Shown: one piece after another, positions 55,301 through 64,000 of the stretch
How the letters are laid out: every line of letters begins with the position of its first letter
Position numbering within the stretch: the first letter of the stretch is position 1
Assembly (NCBI GenBank): GCA_963169105.1
Contig: OY720632.1
Location: forward strand, 187,364,448-187,428,447
DNA from: Ceriagrion tenellum
Lineage: Eukaryota; Arthropoda; Insecta; Odonata; Coenagrionidae
DNA length: 64,000 nt
Direction: 5' to 3'
The notes under the pieces: model-generated
The model's input: only the letters and a program-made list of their open reading frames with translations
Databases searched by the model: none
What the model was told of the DNA's origin: nothing
Translations under genes and position numbers: made by a program

Positions 55301-56023
55301 AAAACGACCCCAATCGGCTCTCCGGATAATCCAGTTGCCCTGCCGAATAAAAATAGGGTTAGAACGTCCCTCTTTCAATATAAAAATGGGATAGTGATCA
55401 CTCCCACATAAATCGTCGTGTACGGACATACTCAGTTTATTTAAAAACACGCTCGATGTCGCGCATAAGTCTATAGAGGAAAAGTCACCAGTAAAGCTGT
55501 TGAACCGGGTTTTCTCCTCGTCGTTCAATAAAACTAGGTTAGACTCCGTAATAAAGGAAGATAAAATCCGTCCTCTACGATTACATTGTCCTCTACTGCT
55601 TCCCCATAGAGGATCGTGTGCGTTGAAGTCACCGAGTAAAATAAAGGGCTGAGGCAGCTGGTGGACAAGGGCTTCCAAATTAAAACGGGTGACCGGTGCA
55701 CCCTCCGGCAGATATACGTTGCATAACGTAACCATCTGCGGAGCGTGAACAGTCACTGCCACCGCTTGAAACGGTGTGTTCAGGTGTACCTGGGAGGTGT
55801 AAAGGGCCTCCCGGATAGCAATTGCCACTCCACCCTGGGCTCGTTGGCCGCAGGTGTCGTCTAGTCTAAAAACCTTAAAATCGTTTAAAATGCCCTTGTC
55901 CGTGTTTTTAAAATGCGTTTCCTGAAGACAAACGCAAACCGGGTTAAAATCACGTATTAAAACGTCCAGCTCCTCCTTATGCCGATAAAAACCGTTGCAG
56001 TTCCACTGCAATATAAAAGCCAT
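52316..56023 (-). CDS. LINE ORF2 (APE endonuclease, RT, RNase H), intact
   Basis: 1235 residues, uninterrupted. Endonuclease motifs are CLQETHFKNTDKG, LLGDFNAHDPLWGSS and SDHYPIFI. RT motifs are GFRRGRSTTDHL, VGVFFDIEKAYDRVW, NGVPQGSVLSVTLFAIAIND and SLFVDDLAIFCRSS. RNase H shows YTDGSRSGTASACAVF, FTAELYAIRRALDG, CSDSLSALNA and WIPGHVGITGNERAD. It ends with CDDCDCPLSIRHILTEC. Every expected catalytic residue is present by eye. It starts 65 bases after the ORF1 stop. With a functional ORF1 supplied by another copy it could in principle still move. Confidence 0.94.
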   Translation of the reverse strand: MAFILQWNCNGFYRHKEELDVLIRDFNPVCVCLQETHFKNTDKGILNDFKVFRLDDTCGQRAQGGVAIAIREALYTSQVHLNTPFQAVAVTVHAPQMVTLCNVYLPEGAPVTRFNLEALVHQLPQPFILLGDFNAHDPLWGSSRGQCNRRGRILSSFITESNLVLLNDEEKTRFNSFTGDFSSIDLCATSSVFLNKLSMSVHDDLCGSDHYPIFILKEGRSNPIFIRQGNWIIRRADWGRFKSNFTFKHDMTLNSVSNINHLTSCIIEAANTSVPRSHRLQSRPAVPWWNEECAAAIRKRKKALQIFKKFPTDTNLSAFRRLRAKARQVVNKAKKASWVEFVSDVNCRTPLTQVWRKIRSLSGNHQQVGISFLHGNGDVITSEITISDIFAQLLAKTSSNRSYDPTFLKTKERLEMSPINFKERHPLADYNLPFSLWELKSAIADSHITSPGPDEVHNAFLRNIPESALLEVLHTFNQLWLEGCFPPSWRESAVVPILKKGKDRADPNNFRPVSLTSCLCKAMERMVNRRLVWWLERRNLLSGIQCGFRRGRSTTDHLVRIDNYIQEAFLLRQHVVGVFFDIEKAYDRVWRHKILRTMHEWGFKGNLPIFIQNFLSDRVFKVRIGQHESKFYSQENGVPQGSVLSVTLFAIAINDIANCVKTPVIGSLFVDDLAIFCRSSQPATAGRLIQLTLNKLDRWAKDNGFKFSLEKTKCLHLRRCRGHTIPPSLTLGGTNLPFVDSVRFLGMIIDCRLNWREHIDTLKLKCLKTLNILKFLSHSTWGADRSMLILLYRSMVLSKLDYGSFVYASGRESYLRTLNAVHNAGLRISTGAFRTSPVQSLYVDTGEPPLCHRRNLLMCNYFAKILSMKSHPCFNLVFKPQLIELFNRRTRATRPASIRFYTFIQAQGITLPDIYPLGSCKSPPWVNPAPKINTDLNKRLKHFTTAEEYQRLFYMFLDTHRDLVPIYTDGSRSGTASACAVFSPHHEAVKARLHPMCSAFTAELYAIRRALDGIQDRGSFVVCSDSLSALNAISGLFPVHPLVQEIQSSLLSLDKKGMKIFFTWIPGHVGITGNERADALAKEALAMDAMEPMPVPFQDVKAALRNAVLEQWKEAWRTTESNKLRGLKPVVTAWPSSVRKSRREEVVITRLRIGHSPLTHSFLFTEEKIPPRCDDCDCPLSIRHILTECERYRVVRNRLQLVGDLGYILGDDPDVLNRTLEFLNETGLFNSILRM

Positions 56024-56088
56024 AAAAAGGAAATAATAAATAGAAAAAAAAAACTAAGATAAAATCGAGCGGTTAAAAATTGGGGAGG

Positions 56089-57261
56089 TCAGCGTCTTAT
56101 GCGATTTTTCTTCCCCTTGCTACGAACTTGGAGGATATCAGTGTCTGATAGACACTCATCCTCCTGCATTGGCTCTGGGGTGCTCTTTCGAGCCTTGCCA
56201 GATGGACCGGGGGATTGCGAGTTCCCACGCTTGGATTGCGTGGCCCCGGCAGATGTTTTGGCCGGGATCCGCTTAGGGGACCCCGGACCGGTGGGTTTTG
56301 ACTTAGGTTCCGGATTGGAAGCCTTAACCGGAGTGGCCGATTTCTCTTCTGTGGGTTTAGTCTCCTGGTTGGCATTTTCATCCGTCTGGGTCGAGATGGT
56401 GACCTTTGCGATCGGAGTGGCAGCGACATGAGCCCATGATCTGGAAAAAGTGGGGGCAACTTGTGCTCTATACTTTTTCCGAGTCTCGAGATACGGTATT
56501 TTATCCACCGTTTTAATCTCCATGATTTTGCGCTCTTCGATCATCTTTGGACAATCACGAGAGTACACGGGATGGGCACCCTCGCAATTGACGCAAAGCG
56601 GGTCACTTGTGCATTCCACACCGTCATGCTTATCCAGGCTGCAGCGGGGGCAGGTGGCCTTGCCCTGGCATCGTGTGGCCATGTGGCCGAATTGCTGGCA
56701 CTGGTAGCATCTCATAGGTGCCGGTATGAATGGCCGCACTGGGACCGATTCATAACCGACGAACACTTTGTCGGGGAGGACGTCACGCGCGAACGTAAGG
56801 ATGACAGATGTCGTGTTGACCCTTTCCCCATTGCGCTTAGTAGTGAGTCGACGAGCATCGCAAACCCCCTGTGGGGCCATCTCCCGATTTATCTCGTCGA
56901 TCTCAACATAAAGTAAGTCGTAATGGCTAATCACTCCCCGACAGGTGTTCAAGGTACGGTGTACCTCGACCTTGACGGGAATGTCGTGCAGCTTTACGGC
57001 CTTTAGAAGTTTCTCACTTTGGGCCCTGTTTGCCGTTTCAATGAGCAGTGTGCCATCGCGAAGCTTTTTTGCCGATTTGAGATCCCCAGGAACCAAACCC
57101 GACAGAACTTTACGAATAAGAAAGGGGGAAACCTTTTTCAGGCTCTCCCCTTCCTTCTGGCACCTCATCACTAGATAGCGCTGACTAGCGCCATAAACAT
57201 TTTCTCCCCCGTCCGAATCCGGACGGGATCATTTTTGGGGTGGAGGTTTGTTGTCCGCCAT
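56089..57261 (-). pseudogene. LINE ORF1 with an early nonsense codon
   Basis: 391 codons from ATG 57261. Codon 11 is TGA, where the other copies have an arginine codon (KRSRP), after which the frame is open to 56089. Knuckles are MRCYQCQQFGHMATRC, CPRCSLDKHDGVEC and CVNCEGAHPVYSRDC. The tail has SPGPSGKARKSTPEPMQEDE. A downstream ATG at about 57171 could give a shortened protein that keeps all knuckles. Confidence 0.87.
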
Positions 57262-57868
57262 GCCCTAGATAACATTCGTCCCCCGAGCTCCCCACCCACC
57301 ATGGAGCCACACATTTGGGACGCCACACCGCGAGCCGGTGTGGTCGCCAGGGCTACCCGAGGGGATATAGCACCCTGAAAGTGGTCGTCTGTTTCGGGTT
57401 GGGTCTTCGATATAACGGGCCCACCAACCCGTGAATCTCCGACCGCCCTACACAGACCCCCACCTCCCTAGCACTCGCCACCGAACTTAACGGCAAGCCG
57501 ATTGACCGGGGGTGGCTAGCCCCCGGCCTCCCGTTTACAGGGAATCCAGGGCCGAAGTGGGATATTGAACTCCGGTCCATACCGGGTATCCGACACCCGG
57601 CTGGGTTCCAGAGAACTCACCCACCAGGATCCCCTTCTCCCCCTTACGGGTCTCCGCACACGGCAAACATGCGGGTGGATCGCAGGCCAGGTGGAATGGC
57701 CGCACACAGACAGTAGACCCACAAGACTGTCCGGACGCATCCCTTTGCTGCCTGGGGGTTTGTTTTCGGGGTTTACCTCCCCGCCCTTTTAGTCGCCTCT
57801 TACGACAAGCAGGGATACTGCGGGAGAATTCTCCATCCCCCTACCCGCAGGGGTGTCGGTCAGGATAT

Positions 57869-58165
57869 GTTTCACACTTAAGGGAATATCGCAATCCTCA
57901 CAAATTGGCAGCGACTTATCTTTTGTGAAGAGGTAAGCGTGTGTTAAGGCACAGTGTCCTATTCTGAGCCGGGTTATTGCGACCTCCTCCCTGCGGTTAC
58001 TCCTCACAGAGGTTGCCCATGGTGATGTTAAAGGCTTTATGGTTCGAAGTTTATTGCCTTGTAGCTCGGACCACTTGTCTTTCCACTTCTTTAGAGCTAC
58101 GCTTCGTAGTACGGCTCTAAGATCCTCGGCGGGTATCAGAGTTTCTTCGGAATCAGGTACATTCA
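57869..58165 (-). pseudogene. RNase H to C-terminal fragment of copy H ORF2
   Basis: The - strand reads DSEETLIPAEDLRAVLRSVA, KLRTIKPLTSPWATSVRSNR and CEDCDIPLSVKHILT, then stops where copy G inserted. The missing TEC and C-terminus lie at 52154 and beyond. No break within this segment. Confidence 0.85.
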
Positions 58166-59118
58166 GGGAATTGGTTCCCTTCCGCCCATTCATACCAAGC
58201 CCTATGCGATGTTTCAATTGCCAACACTTCGGCCACATCACCACCAGATGTGAGGGCAAGGCCACATTCCCGCGCTGTGGCAAAGAAAAACATGAGGGTG
58301 ATGCGTGCACTTCTGAACCTTTCTGCGTCAATTGCGAGGGTCCACACCCAGTGTACTCTCGTGATTGTCCCAAAATGAAAGAAGAAAATTATGGAAATAA
58401 AAACAGTGGAAAAGTTACCATATTTTGAGGCACGAAAAAAGTTCCGAACTCGCATAGCCCCAACATTTTCCAAGTCACACGCTGTTGTTGCAAAAACGCA
58501 AACTTACACCGGAAATAATACACATAAAACAAATGAAAGTAAAGAAAGAAGAACAGAATCTGTCACATAGAGAGGAACAAGCCAAGCCGGATAAGGCTAC
58601 AAAGCCGGTAAAAAAATAACTGCCCGGGTTCTCCAAAAAAGACCCTAGAGAAACCCACCGGATCCACGCCCTCCAGGCGTGAGAAAACTCCCTCCCCCGG
58701 CCCCACCGAGGTGCGAGCTCCATGCCCAGTGGAGGCTATGGAGGAGGATAATCTGTCTGACTCAGAAATCCTGATAGCCAGACAGAAGGGGAAAAAGAAC
58801 CGCATTAGACGCCGATTCTCCCAACGGACTGACAGACCGCTGTATTTAATTTGTTTCTCACTTTTTAACGTTTTTTAATGAATTTTATTTTACAGTCGAA
58901 CTGTAATGGTTTTTATCTTCACAAGGAGTTGACCATTTTAATCCGAGATTTTAATCCGTTTTGTATTTGTCTCCAAGAGACGCATTTTTAAACCACGGAC
59001 ATGGGTATTTTAAGAAATTTTAATGTTTTTAGATATGACGACTCCAGCGGCCAGCGAGCCCAGGGTGGAGTGGCAGTTGCTATCCCAGAGGCCCTGTACA
59101 CCTCTCGGGTAAACTGAG
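58165..59118 (+). pseudogene. I-like LINE fragment: ORF1 C-terminal half and endonuclease start
   Basis: It opens at RPFIPSPMRCFNCQHFGHIT with knuckles CGKEKHEGDAC and CVNCEGPHPVYSRDC. A deletion near 58385 shifts the frame and stops follow at 58569 and 58617. The ORF1 tail (GPTEVRAPCPVEAMEEDN) is readable up to about 58815. The endonuclease start MNFILQSNCNGFYLHKELTI begins at about 58879, is stopped at 58988-58990, and reaches REALYTSRV-like sequence before ending at 59118. It is head-to-head with copy H. Confidence 0.8.
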
Positions 59119-59696
59119 TTGTACCATGGACATGTAGAGAATAGGTACATGAAATTAATATGAAACTAATGCCTGACCTTATTGCTAGGTCAAAAAAAGA
59201 TGTAGAATCCAATAGTCTGAACAGGGAGCCAATTAAAAAAGGCCAAAAGTGCTACCATTCCCAAATGTCACTACTACTCCCATTGAATCGCAGTCTCTGG
59301 TGGTAAGGAATGGTGAGTGCCACAGAACTCAGTTTTTGTAATCCATTTTCAGGTAATCAGGTGATCATTTACATACTTCCTTCTGCATGGATAAACATGC
59401 GGTCTCATTGTATTACCTGAAAAGGTCTTATTCACAAATTCATCAACTTGAAATTGTCAATTGTTGACAATGACAAAGGTTTGGTGTCTTGGCCAGAAAA
59501 AAATCCCGTTTTGGTATTGTGAAATAAGAAAATATTTAGGTTGTAGCGTCAAATTCAACTACCATTGAAAAATTTGAAATTGTCAAATTGAAAGTTTTCA
59601 GTCTATCGTGTTTAAGGCCTCTACAACTCAGTTAAGACTTCTGTGTGTGTGTTAGTAAACTCTCGGTGAATGCAGAATGTTTTCCTAATATTTCAG
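59119..59696. other. No gene seen
   Basis: AT-rich sequence between a LINE fragment and the first exon of a spliced gene. It ends in a polypyrimidine-like tract and acceptor (TTTCAG, 59691-59696). Confidence 0.4.
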
Positions 59697-60972
59697 ATGC
59701 GCTCAGTGATATGGTGAAGACTATTAAAAAGCTAAGGTATGAGCTGAAGGAGCTGAGGAAAGAGGTATCGACCATATGATTCCATTGCCATTGCCAATGC
59801 CATGTCAATGACAATGACACCAATGTAAGATGTGCGGCAATCAATGCCAAGTTGCCAATTGCATATGAAACCTCACTACAAGAGTTCGGCGAGTTTATCG
59901 TTGAAGATGATTCTGCTATGACTGCATTAGTAAGTACCTTTCCTAAGCGTTTCTGTTAGTATTTTGGTTTTATCCACGTTTGCTTCAATATTCCTACAAC
60001 CCAATTTCTTATTCTAGATCTATATTCTAATGGCATTAGTAGCTCTGTGCTATAAATTATAAGTGTTCATGGCCTTGTAATTATTCACTTAAAATTTTGT
60101 TCCTGTAGGTCCGAGAGCTAGCTGCAGTTGGTGTGGACACAATAGCCAAGGTCATTGGTAATATGATGAGGAAGCTGATAACCACAGACTTGCGTGTTAA
60201 TTACAGTGGCTCAGGGGAAAAGGGAAAGAACTTATCAGCCCTTCCAATTTTATAAGGCTATTGTTGGTAAGTTTATTTCATAGCCTATGAGGCCATAGGT
60301 TTTTTTTCCCTCATGAGGCCAAAGACTCATAGTATTCAACAAGAGTGTACTTATATCCCGTGTTAGTGGATGGGAGAAATGCCGTTTGGCCTTGAGCCGT
60401 GCTACAGAGGCACCTAATATATTTCATTCAAGGTTACTAATGAGAACCCCGACATTTGTGTTTTACCAATGATGGTTCCATGGTCCTTGTTAGTTGGATT
60501 GCTATCAAGACTCCTCGCCACACATTATGGGGCGGAAGTTTAGTGTTGTAGAGAATTTATTCAGTGAACCTATGGAAGGTTTATGCCTTTTACCCTCCTC
60601 CTAGCTCTAATAGAGCAGCCGTGAAGAGGGCTATTAGGAAGCAGGCGATTCCAGGAGAGGATAGGGATGAGCTGCTTCTGAATTATTTCACCTATGAGTT
60701 CGGTATGTTGAGCATGTTTTTGTGTTGGACAAGGTTTCATTTTAACTTCTTTCTTATTTTTGTGGTAGTTATCTCTTGCATTTTCCAATTTTAATATGGT
60801 TTCTTTTGCCAATTGTACTGTGGTCCCAGATTCTCTCATAGATGCTAAGGCCCTGGAAGCTGAAGTGGCCAAATGCTCAGACACTGAATTGGAAGCATCT
60901 GTCAAAAGTATCTCAGCAACGAGGTGTGAAAGGCGACGGACGTTAAAACAGCCGAGGTACCCAAATTTGTGA
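59697..60972 (+). pseudogene. Second DUF4806-like spliced gene (probable pseudogene)
   Basis: Exons inferred from GT-AG sites and phase: 59697-59929, 60109-60266, 60605-60702 and 60830-60972, with donors GTAAGT, GTAAGT and GTATGT. The protein contains a coiled-coil-like KTIKKLRYELKELRKEVS, then KLPIAYETSLQEFGEFI, ELAAVGVDTIAKVIGNMMRK, LRVNYSGSGEKGK, AVKRAIRKQAIPGEDRDELL and a short tail ending at TGA 60970. The YSGSGEKGK motif and flanking helices resemble DUF4806. In-frame stops at 59777-59779 and 60253-60255 argue for a pseudogene. Its function is unknown. Confidence 0.45.
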
Positions 60973-61620
60973 CGACTGCAGTGGATAGACCAAGTTGAAA
61001 GAAGTATTTAAATATGAAATATAAGTAAATTTTACGAAGGTTCAAATAAAAGCGGGAATTAACGGTGTGGCGGCCATTTTGTATTCCTGCGTCACCCGCT
61101 TTCGTATCCCGTCGTACACAGTTCGTAGCTGACACTTCAAAAATTCGCATTCTCCCAAAAAGTGCTCAATCATAGGGACCTCTAAATATTAATTAATTTG
61201 CCTAAATTCTTTTTCATAGCTTTCTAACACCAACTGGAACAGGAGCAAAAATGTGGAGCGGACGTTTAAAAAAACTTTTTTTGGACCAACCTTATGCTTG
61301 GTAGGCATATTATTATTATTATTAAACTTATGTTTCACTGTCAAAGCTAAGTACTGGTCATTAAGTACCCTTATTTTTTCCAGCATTTGCACACGAAAGA
61401 ATTAAGGTGCTTAGCCGGCCTGAAGTGAAGAATTCTAAGTTAGTGCCTGCTATGGGATGTCGGCTGAATGAACTTAGAAAAATAAAGTTTGGCCAGCACT
61501 GCTATTCAAGAGGACAGTCAGAATCAAGATGGTTCTTTGTGTACTGATGTGCAATAGTTGTGCAATAATAAGCACATGGTTCTTGTCCCGTTATGAATTA
61601 TTATCACGATAGATTTCCAG
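60973..61620. other. AT-rich spacer
   Basis: No gene seen. It includes an (ATT)n run near 61307-61323. Confidence 0.4.
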
Positions 61621-62506
61621 ATGACGGATACTAAAAACTGCCCGGTGTGCCTTAAACACGTAGATACTAACAATCCGCATATGATATGCAGCAAGTGTGA
61701 CGTACATGTACACAAAAGGGGCTCCAAAATCAGAGACAACATTTTTAAGATGTATTTAAGTCAGCCCGAACTCGATTGGTTTTGTTCTAGGTGCAACCCC
61801 TAATCGGTTCCAACCACGTCTGGATCTGAGGCACCTAAAAAGAGTAAAAAGTCGGTCAGTGGAGGGAACTGGTTGTGCCGATTTTATTATTAAATTGGAA
61901 GCCGTGGTAATGGATTTGAAATCAGAGTAGGCCCAGTTGAAAAGAGAGCCACTGATGAATCCATCTGTTTCTTCAGTTCCCACCACGGAAGCATCTGATT
62001 TTATGGAAACTGTGATCAGCGAAGTTAGGGAAAGGGAATATCGTAGCAGAAGCATAATTATTCTTGGCATTAAGGATAATAGTGCTACTGAAAATGAGGA
62101 CAAACGGGAGATATTATCTGTTATCCCTGTGATCGACCCTAGCATCTCAAACGGAAACGTCCCTACGCATAGACTGGGTAAGGTCATCAACGGGAAAAAC
62201 CGTCCTGTGAAGGTTCGATTGAGTGACAGTGTCAATCCAACGGAGTTAATTAAGTCATTTAGTCGGATAAAATCAAGAAATCCTGAGGGGCCGCTGAAAA
62301 ATATTGCCATTTCTCGTGATAAGACCATCTCGGAAAAGCAATATCTCAACAAAGTGCTTGAAGAATTGAGTACTCGTCTTTCTTCTGGTGAGCCTGATAT
62401 CACGATCAAATATGTGACCGGCGTGCCAAAAATTGTAACCAAATCCACAAAAAACGAATTAACATCTCAGTTCTTAACTGTTATTATCAGAATGTTAGAG
62501 GGTTAA
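61621..62506 (+). pseudogene. CR1/L2-like LINE ORF1 (PHD finger, RRM-like)
   Basis: MTDTKNCPVCLKHVDTN begins a C4HC3-like PHD finger, followed by MICSKCDVHVH and DWFCSRCNP, then a stop at 61801. The second part is in another frame (61937-62506). It holds SRSIIILGIKDNS, PTHRLGKVINGKNRPVKVRL and KNIAISRDKTISEKQYLNK, the layout of the RNA-binding ORF1 of CR1/L2-group LINEs. Confidence 0.65.
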
Positions 62507-63206
62507 GATCCAAAATGCCTAGATTGAGAGCTGGGGTGTACTGTTCACATTATGACGTTATTGTTCTGTCTGAAACCAATCTATCGGTAGATATTAGTGG
62601 AGTTGAACTTGGCCTACCTAATTTTCACATCTTAAAAAAAGATCGGGATGGTAAGACAAGTAATAAAGCCTGTGGCGGTGGGGTTATGATTATTGTTAGA
62701 AAAGCTTTTAAGGTGTCGCAGGTTGCGATTGTGAGGAGGTATTCATTTGTATTCGCCTACCTAATAACAATGTTGCACTTGTGGGTGCTGTTTATATCCC
62801 ACCCAAATCTTCCCCAGATATCTATTTATCGCATTTTGATACGGTGGAAAGTGTACTACAAAGTTACCCAAATTGTCATCAATTTGTCCTATTCGGTAAT
62901 TACAATATTCCAGATGCTTGTTGGAGTGACGGTGTCATGCTAGTCCCCAATAATTATGTTTGTGCAGCGTTTAATGATCTTCTGGCGAGTAGTGACCTAA
63001 ATCAGGGAAATACGATTCAGAATGAGCTTGGAGTGTTACTCGACCTTGTTTTGTCATCTGTGATGGATCAGGAAGTATACACTACTGATAACTACGTCCT
63101 CCCTATTGACTATCATCATCCCCCGCTGAGCACCAAATTGAAGTTATCAAGTGCCTCATATACTCAGCAGAATAGCCCTATTTGCCTGTATGATTTTAAA
63201 AACTAA
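62460..63206 (+). pseudogene. CR1/L2-like LINE ORF2 endonuclease (frameshifted)
   Basis: YYQNVRGLRSKMPRLR and DVIVLSETNLSVDI mark the endonuclease start. CGGGVMIIVRKAF is followed by a shift near 62775 into the frame with VYIPPKSSPDIYLSHFD, FGNYNIPDACWSD (GDFN changed to GNYN) and DYHHPPLS (SDH changed to DYH). Key acidic residues are therefore lost. Confidence 0.7.
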
Positions 63207-63674
63207 TTTTTTAGCTCTCTGTAGTTATCTTGTCGCGGTAAATTGGCCTGAACTGCTATGCAATATTAATGTTGATTATGCTGTTTCCTGTTTCTACTCT
63301 GTTCTTTCCTACTTGATAAGTCTATATACCCCAATCACTGTGGTTAGGAGATGTAGTTATACGAAATGGTTTATTCATAATTGAAAAAAAGGGCAAATCT
63401 CAAAAAACTTAACCATAAGTCCTTCAAAAACTTCGGTGAATTTCACTTCAACGCTAGTTTTCTGTGAACTTTGTCGAAAATGTAAGCTGCTAACAAGTTG
63501 CAAGTAAGAAATGTTACTCCAATGATATCAAAATAATATATTTACTGAAATTCTTTTATATGCTGGTCTAAATTCACTGTCATCTAGGCGAAAATACTTT
63601 GACATTATCTTCATTTATAAAGTAACCAATAACCTAATTGACTGTCCATCTATACTGAATAGATTAATTTTTAC

Positions 63675-63878
63675 GTGCCCCCTAGAAACCTAAGATCTAC
63701 TGATACTTTCCAGAGCAACTGGCACAGAACATGTTATGGAAAGAATGCCGCAATAGATAGGGCTATGAATCTATGCAACAACTGTAATGTAGATATTTTT
63801 ACCTCTTTCTACAAATTTAAAATATCTGTGAATCAGTGCCTTTGTTATTTAGATATAACTTATTATGGTAATAAATAA
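63675..63878 (+). pseudogene. C-terminal end of CR1/L2-like LINE ORF2
   Basis: PPRNLRSTDTFQSNWHRTCY, then GKNAAIDRAMNLCNNC and DIFTSFYKFK. This RNLR...F...HRT.YG....I.RA...N pattern is the usual C-terminus of such ORF2 proteins. The RT that should precede it is missing. Confidence 0.6.
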
Positions 63879-64000
63879 TCCGAATTTGATTTATATATGT
63901 TTTTTTTCTTCTTCTTCTCTGTATTTATTGTATTTTTTAAACAGATTTTTAATCTCTCCTATCCTTTTATATTTTTTTATATTATTTGTGATGACAAGTA

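Larger units (their letters stand above)
52168..57855 (-). mobile_element. Full-length I-like LINE with open ORF2 (copy G)
   Basis: Flanked by the 13-bp target duplication TCGGTCAGGATAT (+ strand) at 52155-52167 and 57856-57868. It lies inside the LTEC motif of another LINE. The 5' UTR, ORF1, ORF2, hairpin (52191-52220) and ACTACTACT tail are complete. One stop in ORF1 is the only coding break seen. Confidence 0.95.
61621..63881 (+). mobile_element. CR1/L2-like LINE remnant lacking RT
   Basis: ORF1 with a PHD-like finger is followed by an ORF2 endonuclease and then, after RT has been lost, by the typical C-terminal end of ORF2 at 63675-63878. There is no RNase H, unlike the I-like copies. 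The gap 63207-63674 is decayed sequence with no recognisable motif. Confidence 0.7.

Noticed and set aside
57789..58373. 194-codon - strand frame as one protein
   Set aside because: It is a composite of LINE 5' UTR, a copy H RNase H fragment and the antisense of an ORF1 fragment.
60109..60266. BEN-domain assignment for the second spliced gene
   Set aside because: The YSGSGEKGK motif and helix layout fit DUF4806 better, though neither is proven.

Overview
The window reads as a gene-poor, transposon-dense stretch of an animal genome, most likely an arthropod. The evidence is the set of element families present (RNase H-bearing I-like LINEs, a Tx1-like and a CR1/L2-like LINE, Copia, hAT, a mariner-like transposase with an intron, a Penelope-like fragment, and a Polinton/adintovirus-like element) and GT-AG introns. 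There are no bacterial operons, rRNA, tRNA or CRISPR arrays. Species cannot be told from the sequence.

Layout. 1-3270: two 5'-truncated I-like LINEs in tandem. 3271-12160: a decayed Polinton/adintovirus-like cassette, all on the + strand: a leader protein with internal repeats, protein-primed DNA polymerase B, an A32/FtsK-type ATPase, two small conserved ORFs and an rve integrase. Its right end, where capsid genes might lie, is missing; a LINE fragment takes over at 12160. 12160-16000: two more damaged I-like LINEs. 16001-18865: a decayed Copia element (-). 19284-19350: a LINE copy reduced to its 3' end. 19410-22485: a complete but mutated hAT element with terminal inverted repeats. 23545-37600: exons on the - strand of a broken spliced gene resembling DUF4806 proteins, with two nearly full-length I-like LINEs (24105-29760 and 31158-36839) sitting in its introns. 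37600-40610: Penelope-like fragments with hammerhead-like motifs, and a decayed transposase-family pseudogene (-) interrupted by a solo LTR. 40830-41987: mariner-like transposase (-). 42335-42905: diverged tandem repeats. 43161-47674: Tx1-like LINE, cut off mid-RT by an I-like LINE (47675). 47675-59118: a nest of I-like LINEs, including one with a fully open ORF2 (52168-57855, -) flanked by a clear 13-bp target duplication. 59697-60972: exons of a second DUF4806-like gene (+). 61621-63881: remnant of a CR1/L2-like LINE.

The I-like LINEs share one design: a GC-rich structured 5' UTR, ORF1 with zinc knuckles, ORF2 with endonuclease, reverse transcriptase, RNase H and a C-terminal CCHC motif, then a short 3' hairpin followed by a (TAC)n-type tail. 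Target duplications, broken reading frames and shared 3' ends allow the order of several insertions to be worked out. The most intact coding sequences are both ORFs of the LINE at 24105-29760, ORF2 of the LINE at 52168-57855, and the virus-like ATPase.
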